From Leidyana gryllorum EB-2025a (Eukaryota; Apicomplexa): DNA of 64,000 nt. Location of the stretch: the NCBI GenBank assembly GCA_048772705.1, contig JBLWGC010000104.1, positions 372,001 through 436,000 on the forward strand, given 5' to 3'. Below are positions 28,991-39,200 of the stretch, one piece after another. A program made the position numbers and the translations under genes. Each line of letters opens with the position of its first letter. Within the stretch, counting starts at the first letter, position 1. The notes below the pieces were generated by a model. It was given only the letters and a program-made list of their open reading frames with translations. It did no database searches and was not told the DNA's origin.

Positions 28991-31464
28991 TCAGAGTGAG
29001 GTGACCACACTGTCGTTGTGGAAAGAGCGGCTGATGTCCTCAAGCGGTGCCTCGCAGGCGCTATCGCGATCGGTGGTGGCGGAGCTCGCCGCACTAAAGG
29101 TGATTTCCACGCCAGGTTCGTTTACCTCACTACTGAGGACGGATTCCTGGTTGGACAATCGGTTCAACGCCTGGGAGCGACACCACACTTGAGACTCCAG
29201 GCAGGGATTAAGAGCTCCTCCATTCTGATCCAGCTCGGTTACCTCCTGAAGTTCCTGTTGTCCGTCGCTCCCAAAAAACTCCGCATCATTATCATTCTCG
29301 AAACCTGTGAGCGCGTCGAACCACTCAGGCTCCTCACTTTGCAGCGATGAGTCGCTCGGCTGCGGAGCGCCCGGCCGAGAAGAGTTTGTGTCCGCAATGC
29401 TCGGGGGAAAACGCTTGCACAGCAGTGGGGCGAGGCGTCTGGCTTCGTGCACTGTCGCGATTTCGTCATCGGTTAGTCTGCGGCACTCTTGGAGGACAAA
29501 GATTTCTGCAGATGCCATGCGAGCTTTTGAGGGATCTTTGTTGAATGCGAGGCAAACGAGACTGCGCTTTTGTGTCTTGGCATTGTAAAAGTGCGCGACG
29601 ACGTCAAACTGTCTGAAATGCCCTTTCACAAGAACTTCTTGGTCGAGTGCACATCCTTCGAGACTCCCAAGAACACTACTCTTCGTGGCGAAGAGTCTCT
29701 GTATGCCGAGAAGACCGACAATGGTCGCGTTATCCTCAATCGTCTGCGAGAAGGGGTGCTCAGAATCACTGATACCATTTAGTTTGGCAAGAACTTTGTA
29801 CTTGCGCCTCTCGTCAGGCTTGATGAGTTTGATTTCGTTGCAATGCTGCTCACTTCGGCATTTGAGGGCAACTAATGTTCCGCGAGGGTCTTCCTGCACG
29901 GCCACAGCGTTACCAAACGAGACCGGATCGATAACAGTGGTGTAACTGAGCCAGCGACTCCCATCGGGGCGAGGCCAAACGCTGGGTTTCACCGGGCAGA
30001 GGGGCAGATGTTGGAGCCGGTGCAACATTGGGGTGATCTCCCGACTGAGCGGATATTGGAGCGAGTTCTCCACCATCAGCTTCATCACAGGCACTACTTC
30101 CGGCAGAATGAGGTCGAAGCTGGTTTCAGACACAGGCTTCGCCAAGGCAGTGTACCACTTATGTCGTTGTACACAAACCGGATGAGGGTGTTTGAGCCAG
30201 CCATCGGAGTCCATTTGTATTTGTACTTTGGTGCCTCTTCGACGTACTCGTTCTTGATGACTTGATGGACTGCTTCCAGGAAACGGACCCTTGAAGCCAT
30301 GTCCTTCTTTGGCTGTGAGGAGACTCTCACTCTAACAGTTTTGCGAATGTCCCAAACCAAGGCATCTGCATCCACCTCGGGTTTCTTAGAAAACTGGATG
30401 ATCCCCTCTGCTTTCGAAATCTTCCAAAACAGTCCAGGGAGCTCGACCCAGTGAGCCTTCCCGAAGGTGGCGTGAGCCCACTGCGGAAGGAAATGCGAGA
30501 GATCGGTGTAGGGAAACTTCTCGGGCTGCAAAGCCTCGACCTGGCCATTCAACTCGTGAATGCGACCGAGACGGAAGTAAGTTGTGTCTCCCTTTGTCCA
30601 CCACGCATCTCTTTGAAACGCTGATGTTGGGTCCCTCACAAAAACTGGTGGCAGCTTGGGAGCCGGGTCAGTTGAGCAGTCGGGGCAGCAACACGGGTTG
30701 GAAAGAAGCGAGTAAACAATCTCTTCCCCAACCTGTTTCGCGCAGATGAGGAAAGGCTCATCGCCACAAGTCGCCCCCATTGAGATGGGATGTGATCCTC
30801 CAATCGCAATATCCCACTTAATTGGGTGCCCATTGATTTTTGTGTTGAGACCCACCCACTCAAGGTGATCAACCAATCTCTCTTTGACACAGAATCGCAT
30901 CAAACAGGCAAACACAGATTGCCAATTCTTTCCCTTGGACGGAACGTGACGAATTCTCCCTTCTTTCGACCATTTCCCATTTTTCACAAGCATTGGGTTC
31001 ACCTTCGGTTCGCGAACCTCCAAATCACACACCTTTCTCGCACCGCTGTCCCACCACATCAATCGACGAGGTGCAGGTCTCTTGCCTCCACGCGGTTCGG
31101 CCCGGAGCTGCAACAGCATCTCTTTGGAAGAAGATCGGTACATTTTGGCTTCCAAGCCCTGAAACAGGCGTCTTTTGCCACCAAATAATCTGGAATTGAA
31201 CCAATCCCCCAATACCCCCTTCCAGATCGAGACTGATTCGCTGTCCAACTCTCTCTCGATCGCACTCTGCAGCAATTTCTTCGACTTCCTCTCCAAGCTT
31301 CCTGACTCCAGTTTTGGACACCCATACAACTCCAAACCCTCAGGTCGCGACGCGAGTCCCGCTATCACGTTTGTGACAATCTTTCCCATCAGGGGAACCA
31401 GTGATGAAGGCGGAGACGCCTCTCTGCGAGTCTCCTGATTCGAACGAACGCAACTTGACACCAT
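28991..31464 (-). CDS. EWW-module protein 4
   Basis: Two exons (30098-31464, 28991-30044) encode 806 residues. A 53-nt GT-AG intron joins two frames that would otherwise overlap out of phase, and the splice is phase-consistent (phase 2). The start is the first in-frame ATG; further upstream in-frame codons begin with GTG only. Module 1 begins near residue 70 (SIWKGVLGDW) and runs through CDLEVRE and IRHVPSKG. Module 2 begins around the LPQWAHATF segment and includes IRVRV-like strands. Module 3 follows the intron and ends with SAEIFVLQ, matching the module ends SVQLLKE and EVSLCN in the neighbouring gene. The C-terminal 150 residues are acidic and disordered. Function unknown. Confidence 0.62.
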
Positions 31465-31948
31465 CTTAGTGTGTGGGGGGTAGGTTTTTTTTTGCCACTG
31501 TCTGCCGGTCGACAGTGGGCAGTGAACTTCAGCAGTCCTCAAGGGCACTGGTGATCGAAATAGAGCGCTTTAGCGATAGATTCGCGTGTGTTGATCTCTA
31601 CGTAACATAGAGTCCCCCCCCGACGGCTGCGTACATACATGATACATAGATGACGCCACCAGGGAGGGAGCGCTAGACGGAAGCAGTGCAATGGGGGACG
31701 AGACAGCCCATCTGACGACTGGATATGTTGTCATCGATTGGTTATGGCACCCATCTCTACCTACGATGGGGGGTGACGGTCAAAATTCCGGATCTTGTTT
31801 TTGTTGAATACCCAGTGGGCGGAGCGTTGTCCCCTGGCTACGGCTTCCCAATTGGATGGGAATGGGTGGCAACCGCTATGTTAACGTGGTGGTGAACGAT
31901 TCCGGAGTTTAGTGTACTGGAATGCTTTTTTGAAGGAGGTGAGACACG
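31465..31948. promoter_or_regulatory. Divergent promoter region, EWW gene 4/large ankyrin gene
   Basis: No coding signal. There is a T9 run at about 31485-31493, close to the EWW gene 4 start, a C8 run near 31613, and GGTCAAAATT at 31778-31787 upstream of the ankyrin gene, the same element seen before the RCHY1-like gene and EWW gene 1. Confidence 0.4.
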
Positions 31949-33886
31949 ATGGAGACAGGTTTGGAGTCATTAACTTCCGCTCTGGTGAGCGCGGTGACTA
32001 ACGAAGATGTGACGATGCTGCATTGGATCCGAGACCATAGCGGAGGACGTATGCCGAGTTTGTTGGAGAAGCTTGTGGCCGACGGGTCGTCTTTATTCCA
32101 CATTGCCGCTTCTTGTGGGTCTGTGAGAGTGATGAATGTGTTGACTGATTGGGGATTACGGCCACACCTCCGCGACACTCGTGGATGGACAGTATTCATG
32201 AGTGCAGTTTACGAGGATCAGGTGGGATCAATGGAGTGGCTATACTCACGGTACCCCTCAGCGCTGCATGGTCGGGGTCGCAATGGGGTGACGGCATTAC
32301 ATTTGGCTGTCAAGAATGGATGTTTGCGAGCAACGAAGCGACTAATACAATGGGGACTGACGCCTGACAAAGTAGTGGACGAGTTTGGGGTCGATGCAAT
32401 GATGACGGCGGCAGCAGCAAACCAAGTGACGACAATGGCCTACTTATACGATCGGTGCCCTCGGATTCTGGAACTACGGACTCCGTCTCGCCGTTGTGCT
32501 CTACACTTCGCCGCATCCAATGGCTCCCGTGAAGCCTTGGAACTATTATTGGAATGGGGGATGGATCCAGCGACCAAAGCGGATGAGAATGGAGAGACAC
32601 CGTTGATGGTAGCGATTGCCAACAATCACTTGGAAGTGGTGGTGCGACTTTTTGAGCAGTATCCTGAGCTGTTCAAACAACGAGCTCGCGGCGGAAGGAC
32701 TGTTTACCATTACGCGGCTGAAGGCGGGGCCGTAGAAATCCTGGAACAATTAGATACTTGGGGACTGGACTACTTGAATACCGAAGACTGTGATCGCCAG
32801 ACCGGTTTCACAGTTGCAGCTGCTACTAACAGAGTTGAGGCGATGCGATGGTTCTACCGACAGCGCCCGTCCAGACTGCTGCACCGAACGGTATTTGGCC
32901 TAACGGCTTTGCACCTCGCGGCAGCGTCAGGTGCTCTACGAGCAATGGAACAATTGGTCGCCTGGGGTATGAGGCCGGACAGTACTTTGGATGACTGGGG
33001 TCATACTGCCTTGATGTTGGCTGCCTTGGGCGACCAACGCGAAGCGGCCACCTGGTTGAATGATAGGTGTGTGGCGTTGATAAATGTTAATCTAAAACCA
33101 GCATGGCATCTCCAACAAGAAGAATGTGTAAGACGCTTGTGGACAACGACTACCCTGACGGGAAGGTGCAAAGCATCGTCTCCGTCATCGGGTTTAGGCG
33201 CATGGCTGCTCGAGCCGTATCGAAAAGCGGCCACATTGATAGATCGATTGGATGTTGGTGACTTCTCTCCTCTTCATATAGCTGCCTTGGCTGGTTCCTT
33301 AAGCACCTTGAACCTGTTGATCAAATGGGGGTTGCATCCTAATGAAACCGTCACGCAAGACGGAGTGACGGTTCTCATGGTAGCGGGGGTGGCCAACGAA
33401 GTAGAAACCATGCAATGGTTACATCAATATTACCCACGGCTGATCCATCGACGGATGAAAGGCGGCTTGACTGCTCTCCATCTGGCTGCGGAACAGGGTG
33501 CACTGGACTCCGTCAAAGTGTTAGTCGGATGGGGACTAAGTCCCACCCATCTGGTTGACGAGGAGAAATTGAATCCTTTCATGCGGGCGGTGGCAGCCAA
33601 TCAAGTTGAGGTGATGCGATGGATTTTCGACTTGGATCCCCAAGCTCTACTTGAGAGAGACGCGGGAGCGGCGATGCATCTCGCGTGCCAAGCTGATGCT
33701 GACGAGGCTATTGCGATGCTCAATGCCTGGGAAACTCAACAACACAAGTGCGCTCACCCTCCTCCCGTTGCTCTGTCTCCCTACTCTGCTTCCAAGACTA
33801 TCAGTGCCTTATTTATGTTCAGTGGCGGTTTGGCTCTCGGTCTGGCCATGACTGCGCTCAGCAGGATTGCCTCCCATTTGTCATGA
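31949..33886 (+). CDS. Large ankyrin-repeat protein, tail-anchored
   Basis: Single exon, 645 residues, with at least fifteen ankyrin repeats. They occur as alternating pairs of about 66 residues: a canonical repeat (GVTALHLAVKNGCLRATKRL then WGLTP) followed by a second type (DEFGVDAMMTAAAANQVTTM then a pattern ending Y..RCPRIL). The pair pattern recurs with GLTALHLAAASGALRAMEQL and GLTALHLAAEQGALDSVKVL. A non-repeat insert of about 60 residues sits near residue 400. The C-terminal 30 residues contain one hydrophobic segment (ALFMFSGGLALGLAMTAL) followed by a short polar tail, typical of tail-anchored membrane proteins. It is probably paralogous to the gene at 18948. A membrane-bound scaffold is inferred. 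Confidence 0.85.
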   Translation: METGLESLTSALVSAVTNEDVTMLHWIRDHSGGRMPSLLEKLVADGSSLFHIAASCGSVRVMNVLTDWGLRPHLRDTRGWTVFMSAVYEDQVGSMEWLYSRYPSALHGRGRNGVTALHLAVKNGCLRATKRLIQWGLTPDKVVDEFGVDAMMTAAAANQVTTMAYLYDRCPRILELRTPSRRCALHFAASNGSREALELLLEWGMDPATKADENGETPLMVAIANNHLEVVVRLFEQYPELFKQRARGGRTVYHYAAEGGAVEILEQLDTWGLDYLNTEDCDRQTGFTVAAATNRVEAMRWFYRQRPSRLLHRTVFGLTALHLAAASGALRAMEQLVAWGMRPDSTLDDWGHTALMLAALGDQREAATWLNDRCVALINVNLKPAWHLQQEECVRRLWTTTTLTGRCKASSPSSGLGAWLLEPYRKAATLIDRLDVGDFSPLHIAALAGSLSTLNLLIKWGLHPNETVTQDGVTVLMVAGVANEVETMQWLHQYYPRLIHRRMKGGLTALHLAAEQGALDSVKVLVGWGLSPTHLVDEEKLNPFMRAVAANQVEVMRWIFDLDPQALLERDAGAAMHLACQADADEAIAMLNAWETQQHKCAHPPPVALSPYSASKTISALFMFSGGLALGLAMTALSRIASHLS

Positions 33887-34057
33887 CTTTGTGGTGAATT
33901 TCAACAAAAGTTTCTGTGTCAATTAATCAATCCCTTTCTCATTGTGTTGGTGTTGGTGGTGGTTGGGAGTTCCTTTCCTAATTCGTGCCCACACCCGGAA
34001 AAAGGGAGGACGACGTCTCTAACTGACTATAACTTGTTGTTGTCGATCGAAGAATCT

Positions 34058-34813
34058 TCAGTCTTCCTCCTCTTCCTCCTCAGAGTCAGCTGAGGAGTCA
34101 TCGGAGCTGTCGTCCATAGTCAAGAAAGGTGATGGGTAGATTTGGCGGCGAATCAGCTCGCCAAAGTCAGAGAGGAAGGGCACATCGTCCAGATCCTTCT
34201 CGCTGAACCAAGTGAACAGCGAGTACTCGCTATCGTCCTCGCAGTCCTGACATTCGCAGTCGGTCTTGTGGTCGTCTTGTTTGGACTGAGTCTTGGCCAC
34301 GAGCTTGCGGAAATCCTTGGAATCATCCTTGAAGGTGATCTCGGTCACGGTGGTCTCAGACTCCTTGACACTCTCGTCCTCGTCAAAAACGACCTTCTTG
34401 GTCAGGACGACTGGGGAGAAGGTCTCCGCGGCCGATGGCTTGAACTCGAACGTCACCTGGTACGATCCATTCTCGTCGAGATGATCGCTGACGTGGATGG
34501 ACCTGAGGTGCTTTTGGAGGAACTCCAATTCGGGCTCGGGCAGGTAGCGACGCATGAACGGGTTGCCAGTGATAGCGGTCGCCCAGAAGCCTTCCTCTTC
34601 CTTCAAGAGCTCATCGCGCTCCTTGAGCAGAGGAACCTTCTTCTGCTCGTACTTTTGTTGGATTTTAGTCTGCTCCTGGAGACATTGAGTATCAATCTCG
34701 TTCAACTTGGTTTGGATAGGTTGGAGCTTCTCAATGAATGGAGCCAATGAGTCGGTTTTGGCGCTCTTGGCCTTGTTACCAGCACTCTCAGTCGCGGCTC
34801 TCTTTCCGGCCAT
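34058..34813 (-). CDS. Nucleosome assembly protein, SET/NAP family
   Basis: Single exon, 251 residues from the ATG at 34813 (an upstream GTG is ignored). It has an N-terminal nuclear-targeting-like Lys/Arg segment, a long dimerisation helix (residues 25-75, FIEKLQPIQTKLNEID), FWATAITGNPFM and the earmuff domain (FLQKHLRSIHVSDHLDENGSYQVTFEF), then SLFTWFSEKD, a segment close to the SFFNWF motif of SET and NAP1, and an acidic C-terminal tail of Asp, Ser and Glu. These histone H2A-H2B/H3-H4 chaperones act in nucleosome assembly and, for SET, inhibit PP2A. It is head-to-head with the PP2A methylesterase gene, a suggestive pairing because both act on PP2A in animals. A Cys-rich insert (CECQDC) is unusual. 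Confidence 0.88.
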   Translation of the reverse strand: MAGKRAATESAGNKAKSAKTDSLAPFIEKLQPIQTKLNEIDTQCLQEQTKIQQKYEQKKVPLLKERDELLKEEEGFWATAITGNPFMRRYLPEPELEFLQKHLRSIHVSDHLDENGSYQVTFEFKPSAAETFSPVVLTKKVVFDEDESVKESETTVTEITFKDDSKDFRKLVAKTQSKQDDHKTDCECQDCEDDSEYSLFTWFSEKDLDDVPFLSDFGELIRRQIYPSPFLTMDDSSDDSSADSEEEEEED

Positions 34814-34859
34814 CTTCACGCACGCCCAAAAAAATTGCTACTATGTTGCCTAACAATCC
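34814..34859. promoter_or_regulatory. Bidirectional promoter interval, NAP/PPME1
   Basis: Forty-six base pairs separate the two divergent start codons. The interval is centred on an A7 tract followed by TTGC. Both transcripts must start here or inside the opposite gene. Confidence 0.5.
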
Positions 34860-36168
34860 ATGGCCTTCCCGCCCCGCCCGCCCGGAGTCAGACCCAAAGA
34901 CCTGATTCGAGAACACTACGAACCCCAACAGCAGCCATTACCTCTCTGGTCAGACTACTTTGCCGAGCACGATGTCCTCGATTTGCCCGGAAGTGGTCGT
35001 CACTTCAATGCGTACTTTGCTGGCAACTGGTCTCCAGGAGCCACCGAACCCGTTATAGTCTTTTTCCACGGTGCTGGACACTCCGCCCTCACCTGGGCGC
35101 TTGTAACCGTGAGTGCTCGCTGCCACTCTCTGCTGCACTCATTCATTAGAGAACTTTGGCACCTCACACTCTGATTGCCGCCTTTGACTGTCGTTACCAC
35201 GGAGACACCCGTTGCACTGACAACCGTCCCTTATCCATCGAGACACTCGTGCAAGACGGTGTTGACTTTGTTGCAGCCGTGAGTGCTGTTATTATTGTTG
35301 TTGTGATGAACTCGCGAACTCGCCCTCTCCCCCTCCCTCTCCGGTTAAGCACCGACCTTTTGTGACACTCCGCATGCCGATGCCAACTGAGCGATAATGT
35401 GCTGCATTGGCTTCTGGTTCAACGCGCAGCGGCCCTTTCATCTTCAATCTCAGGTACGTCAGCGTCTGGAAGCGCGAACGAGGGGTCCGGGTGGCCCTAT
35501 TATTCTCTGTGGCCACTCTCTCGGTGGCTCTGTGGTAGCGCGTGTGGGGAAGAGACTTCAGGATGTGGATGAGGGGGTTTTCGCCGTGGTGCTGCTGGAC
35601 GTCTGTGAAGGCGTAGCCCTCGAAGCTTTACATTTAAATCACCACTTTATCAGTCAATACCCCAAATCCTTCTCACGTCTCCAAGACGCGATCACCTGGG
35701 CACTGACCCACGTGGTACGAAGCGAAGAGTCTGCACGGATCAGTATCCCGTCTCAGTTAAAAGAGGTGGACGGTGTCTGGTGAGACTCTCTCTCTCTCTC
35801 TCTCTTCCCCTCCAATGCACCGCCTCTTTTCGAACTTAGGGTCTGGAAGGTTGATCTGGAGGCGACGGAACCGTATTGGCGGGAGTGGTTCGAGGGAATG
35901 GACGATGACTTCTTGGCCTTAAAGGCGTTCAAAATCTTGGTGCTCGCTGGCACACCTCACGACCGCCTCGATAAGAGGCTGACGGTGGCCCACATGGAGG
36001 GGAGATTTCAATTAAACATCATTGCCAAGACGGGCCATGTTATCCAGGTGGGCCTTGACCGGTTCAGCGGTTTCACAACGGTATCAGGAGGATCAATCTG
36101 ACCAGCTGTCGCAAGTTCTGATGTCATTTGTGTCTCGTTGCAAAGTTTTGGGTAATCTGAAGCGCTAG
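34860..36168 (+). CDS. PPME1: Protein phosphatase methylesterase 1
   Basis: Five exons (34860-35108, 35150-35278, 35454-35779, 35840-36047, 36088-36168) encode 330 residues. It is an alpha/beta hydrolase that removes the methyl ester from the C-terminal leucine of PP2A catalytic subunit. Landmarks: PLPLWSDYFAEHDVL, oxyanion region FFHGAGHSALTWA, DCRYHGDTR, nucleophile GHSLGGS, acid residue in LLDVCEGVALEAL, the SLENAI-equivalent SRLQDAITWALTH, ESARISIPSQLKEVDG, YWREWFEGM and the catalytic His in KTGHVIQED. Length is close to animal PME-1 but lacks its long acidic insert. The second intron is 175 nt, long for this region; the others are 40-60 nt. A (CT)n tract lies in the third intron. Confidence 0.93.
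35786..35805. repeat. (CT)10 microsatellite inside an intron
   Basis: A run of about ten CT dinucleotides just after the 5' splice site of the third PPME1 intron serves as part of a pyrimidine-rich tract. Confidence 0.8.
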
Positions 36169-36242
36169 AGGGGCGACATTGAGCTCAGACATGCGACGTG
36201 CTTAAGTTATATTATTCGCTGTCCAACTATCAACCAAACCAA

Positions 36243-39200
36243 ATGTTCTCTGAGGCGAAGTACACCCCTGCTGATCGTCAGCTCTTCCCCGTTCGTCGTT
36301 CGTCAACTGTACGACTCACTGAAGTTGTTTTAGAGAGTACGCACAGATTCCTCTATCAGACTCATCTGTCAATCTACGCACTCTGCAGCACCCATTCTCG
36401 ACTGTCCTACAGCCCAGAAATGGGTCCGCAAGTCTCTCTTGGAGACAAGAGGCATTATATCTGTCCATCAGTCTTTGGCCAAACCAGGCTATCTGCACCT
36501 CGAGGATGCCTGGCCACTTAGTGTATTACATGTGGTACACAGGAGCGGAATCGTTACACCGATGGTGGGCTTCCGGATGTCTCCGCCTCACTCCTCACAT
36601 TCTGTTCCAGAAACTCTGTGAAATCCTTACGAGTATCGGCTGTCGCGTTCTCAATATGGAACTGAGAAACCTCAGTATCAACAAAACTCCCCTCTTGGAG
36701 GACGAGGTGACGGTCTCCACCATCCCGCTCCCCCCCGAGACGGCCAACAAGTCGGCGGCGGCCTTCCTCAAGAACTTTGTATTATCGGTAATTAGACCTC
36801 AAACAAATGTCTCCCTATCCCTACTGCCGTCCCATACAGGTCGCTGGAGTTCGGTTTGCAACTGTGTTGGATTGGCCCGCCCGGATCTGCGTCTCCTACT
36901 CGCCGAGTGTCATATCTTATCGCGCACTGGAACGCGAAGTCCAACGAGGCATCAACGAGTTCTCAATCCACACCAACAAGCCTATGACCTCTCCCCAGCC
37001 TCATTCACCACCGTCGTCGCCGTATTGGGCTCGACAGCTGTGGATCATTCTCAGTGGACTGTGTATCTGTCAGATACCGCAGTGCGGCTTCTTAGAGTGA
37101 GAGCCTTCACACTTTCGATCTCTGTCAAACTGTTGCTCATCATTTTAGCACTCCCTGGCTTTCCGGGCTTAGCATTCGGGACCTAGCGTCTGTTAGCTTA
37201 GTGTTGTACACTTTCGCAGTGTATTCGGCCCCCCACCACCGCTTTGTCTTTCAAGTGAGTTGCCGTTGCCTTTGTGTCGTTGTCGCTCGCCACTCATTCA
37301 CAAACAGAGCTTTATGAGACGGAATACAGAGATGGGAACACTTCACGTGATTGTCATGGCTGGGACAGCCTTGTTGGGGGCGGGTCTTTTGACACACGCT
37401 ATGCACCTGTTGTACGCCCTCCTGGTGGACTTCAAGTTGGATCCGCGTAGTGACGACTTGGCCGCTAAAACCTGTGCTATGGCGGCTTTGACTCTTAGCA
37501 TTCCCTTCTCCCAATCTGTGAGTCTCTTGTGCCAAGAATTAGGTCCAGACACACTCGGTTCTCTCAACAGTGCTTTATGCGTCAATGCTCTCGTGGATGG
37601 CTGCGTCCCTCAAAGTCTGCTCTGTAAGTTTTAGTGATTAGCATTCCAATATATCCCATTCCAGGGAGACTAATGTCTTTTTGGGGAGCGGTGAATCCGG
37701 CACGGGAGAGTGGGTCCCCGCCTCTCAGATCAAACCGGGAGACCTGGTGACCTTTTCAGCAGGAAATGAAGTACTCTGTGATTGTATTGTAGAATCTATG
37801 GTGAGTGGCGACTCCAGTTTTGGGCGATGAGACAACGAGAGTAGACGGATAACGCAACCGTTCACGCACCGTATCAAAGTTGCAGCCAAGAGTCTGAAGT
37901 TTTCAAGGTTCAAGTGGGACAGCGTATTGCAGGTGGCTCTGTGGTAGATCGTGGGAAGATAACCGTCGTGATCCGCCAAGAGATGGATCAGTCGGCCACA
38001 CAAAAGCTTCAGGATGTCGCAGATTGGATGCCAATGTTGGGAGGCATTCTAGGAGCCCAGTCACGATCAGCCAAATTTGTAGTCACCTTCCAGGGCTGGA
38101 TCGCCACTCTGTATCTCGTGTCACTAGTCCTGCGTATTCTACTTCGTATCAACGTGAGTGTCAGTCAAGTGTCAGCTTCTCCTCCCAAACCTCCGACAGA
38201 CCGCCGAGTATCTGATGCACGACCTGAGAGCTGTGATGCTCGTTATTTTGGCCTTCCCTCCCACATTATTCTGTGAGTCAAATTCTGTCGTTGTGGAGAC
38301 ACACACACACACACACTTAAATCGTTCAGTTCACTGCATCATCCCGGCGTGTGGATTTGTAAAGGACACATTGCTCAGGAACCGATTGGGACTCATTGTG
38401 GATGTCAATGCACTCTCGAATGCTCCCAAAGCGGGCTACTGCCTATTAGATCTCCCCGCTTCAGCAGAGCCCAATGACAACTATGTGAGAGCTAGTCTGC
38501 AGCCACAAGCCTCTAAGCTTCACATCATATCACCACGTCAAGTGGAGAGCCTCGGGGCTGCCTGTGGGCGCGTTCTTCACAACGAAACTTCTGTTGTCGA
38601 CACCCTCGAAGCCTTTTTGGAAGGGACTGAGACTGGGCTGCAAGAGGCAGCAGAATCCGGAGGAATGACCACCAACCCTGCGCAAACAACAGCTGCTGCC
38701 TTCTGGCTGATCGTTCGTACCATTCTTAGCGCCTCGGACAGCCGAACGTCCATTGCTCAAAATCTTCTCTCCACAGCCAACGAGCATTGTCCGACCCTCG
38801 CAGATCACAACAATACCCTCCACAACATTGATCTTCGAGCCAGCCGGGAGCCAATGACGTGGGTGCTGGCTGGTCACCTGGTCAGATTGACATTGGATCC
38901 GACCTCCCTCACCTCTGCCAGTGAAACTGTAGGTACATCCGGGCTTGTGTGATGACCACCTCTTCCTCGGCAGACGCGTATCGGTCAGCAAGGAGTTCTC
39001 GGGTTGGTGGATATTTACCTCACCATTGATGAAGAGGTCGTAGGTAGGCAGACAGTAGAGTTACGGAACCTTTTCACTATCTCTCTCTCTCTGTTTCCAA
39101 ACAGCTGCCATTCCTTCAAGACTGACATTTGACACTCAGAGTTTGGAGGCATTCCAACGACTGATCGCCGTAAGTAGGAGTGCCGTTGCCGGTTGACCGA

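Noticed and set aside
28991-30214. A separate fifth EWW gene starting at the ATG at 30214
   Set aside because: Its frame overlaps the preceding gene's frame by 121 bp. A 53-nt GT-AG intron (30045-30097) joins both frames with matching phase, so one gene is more economical.
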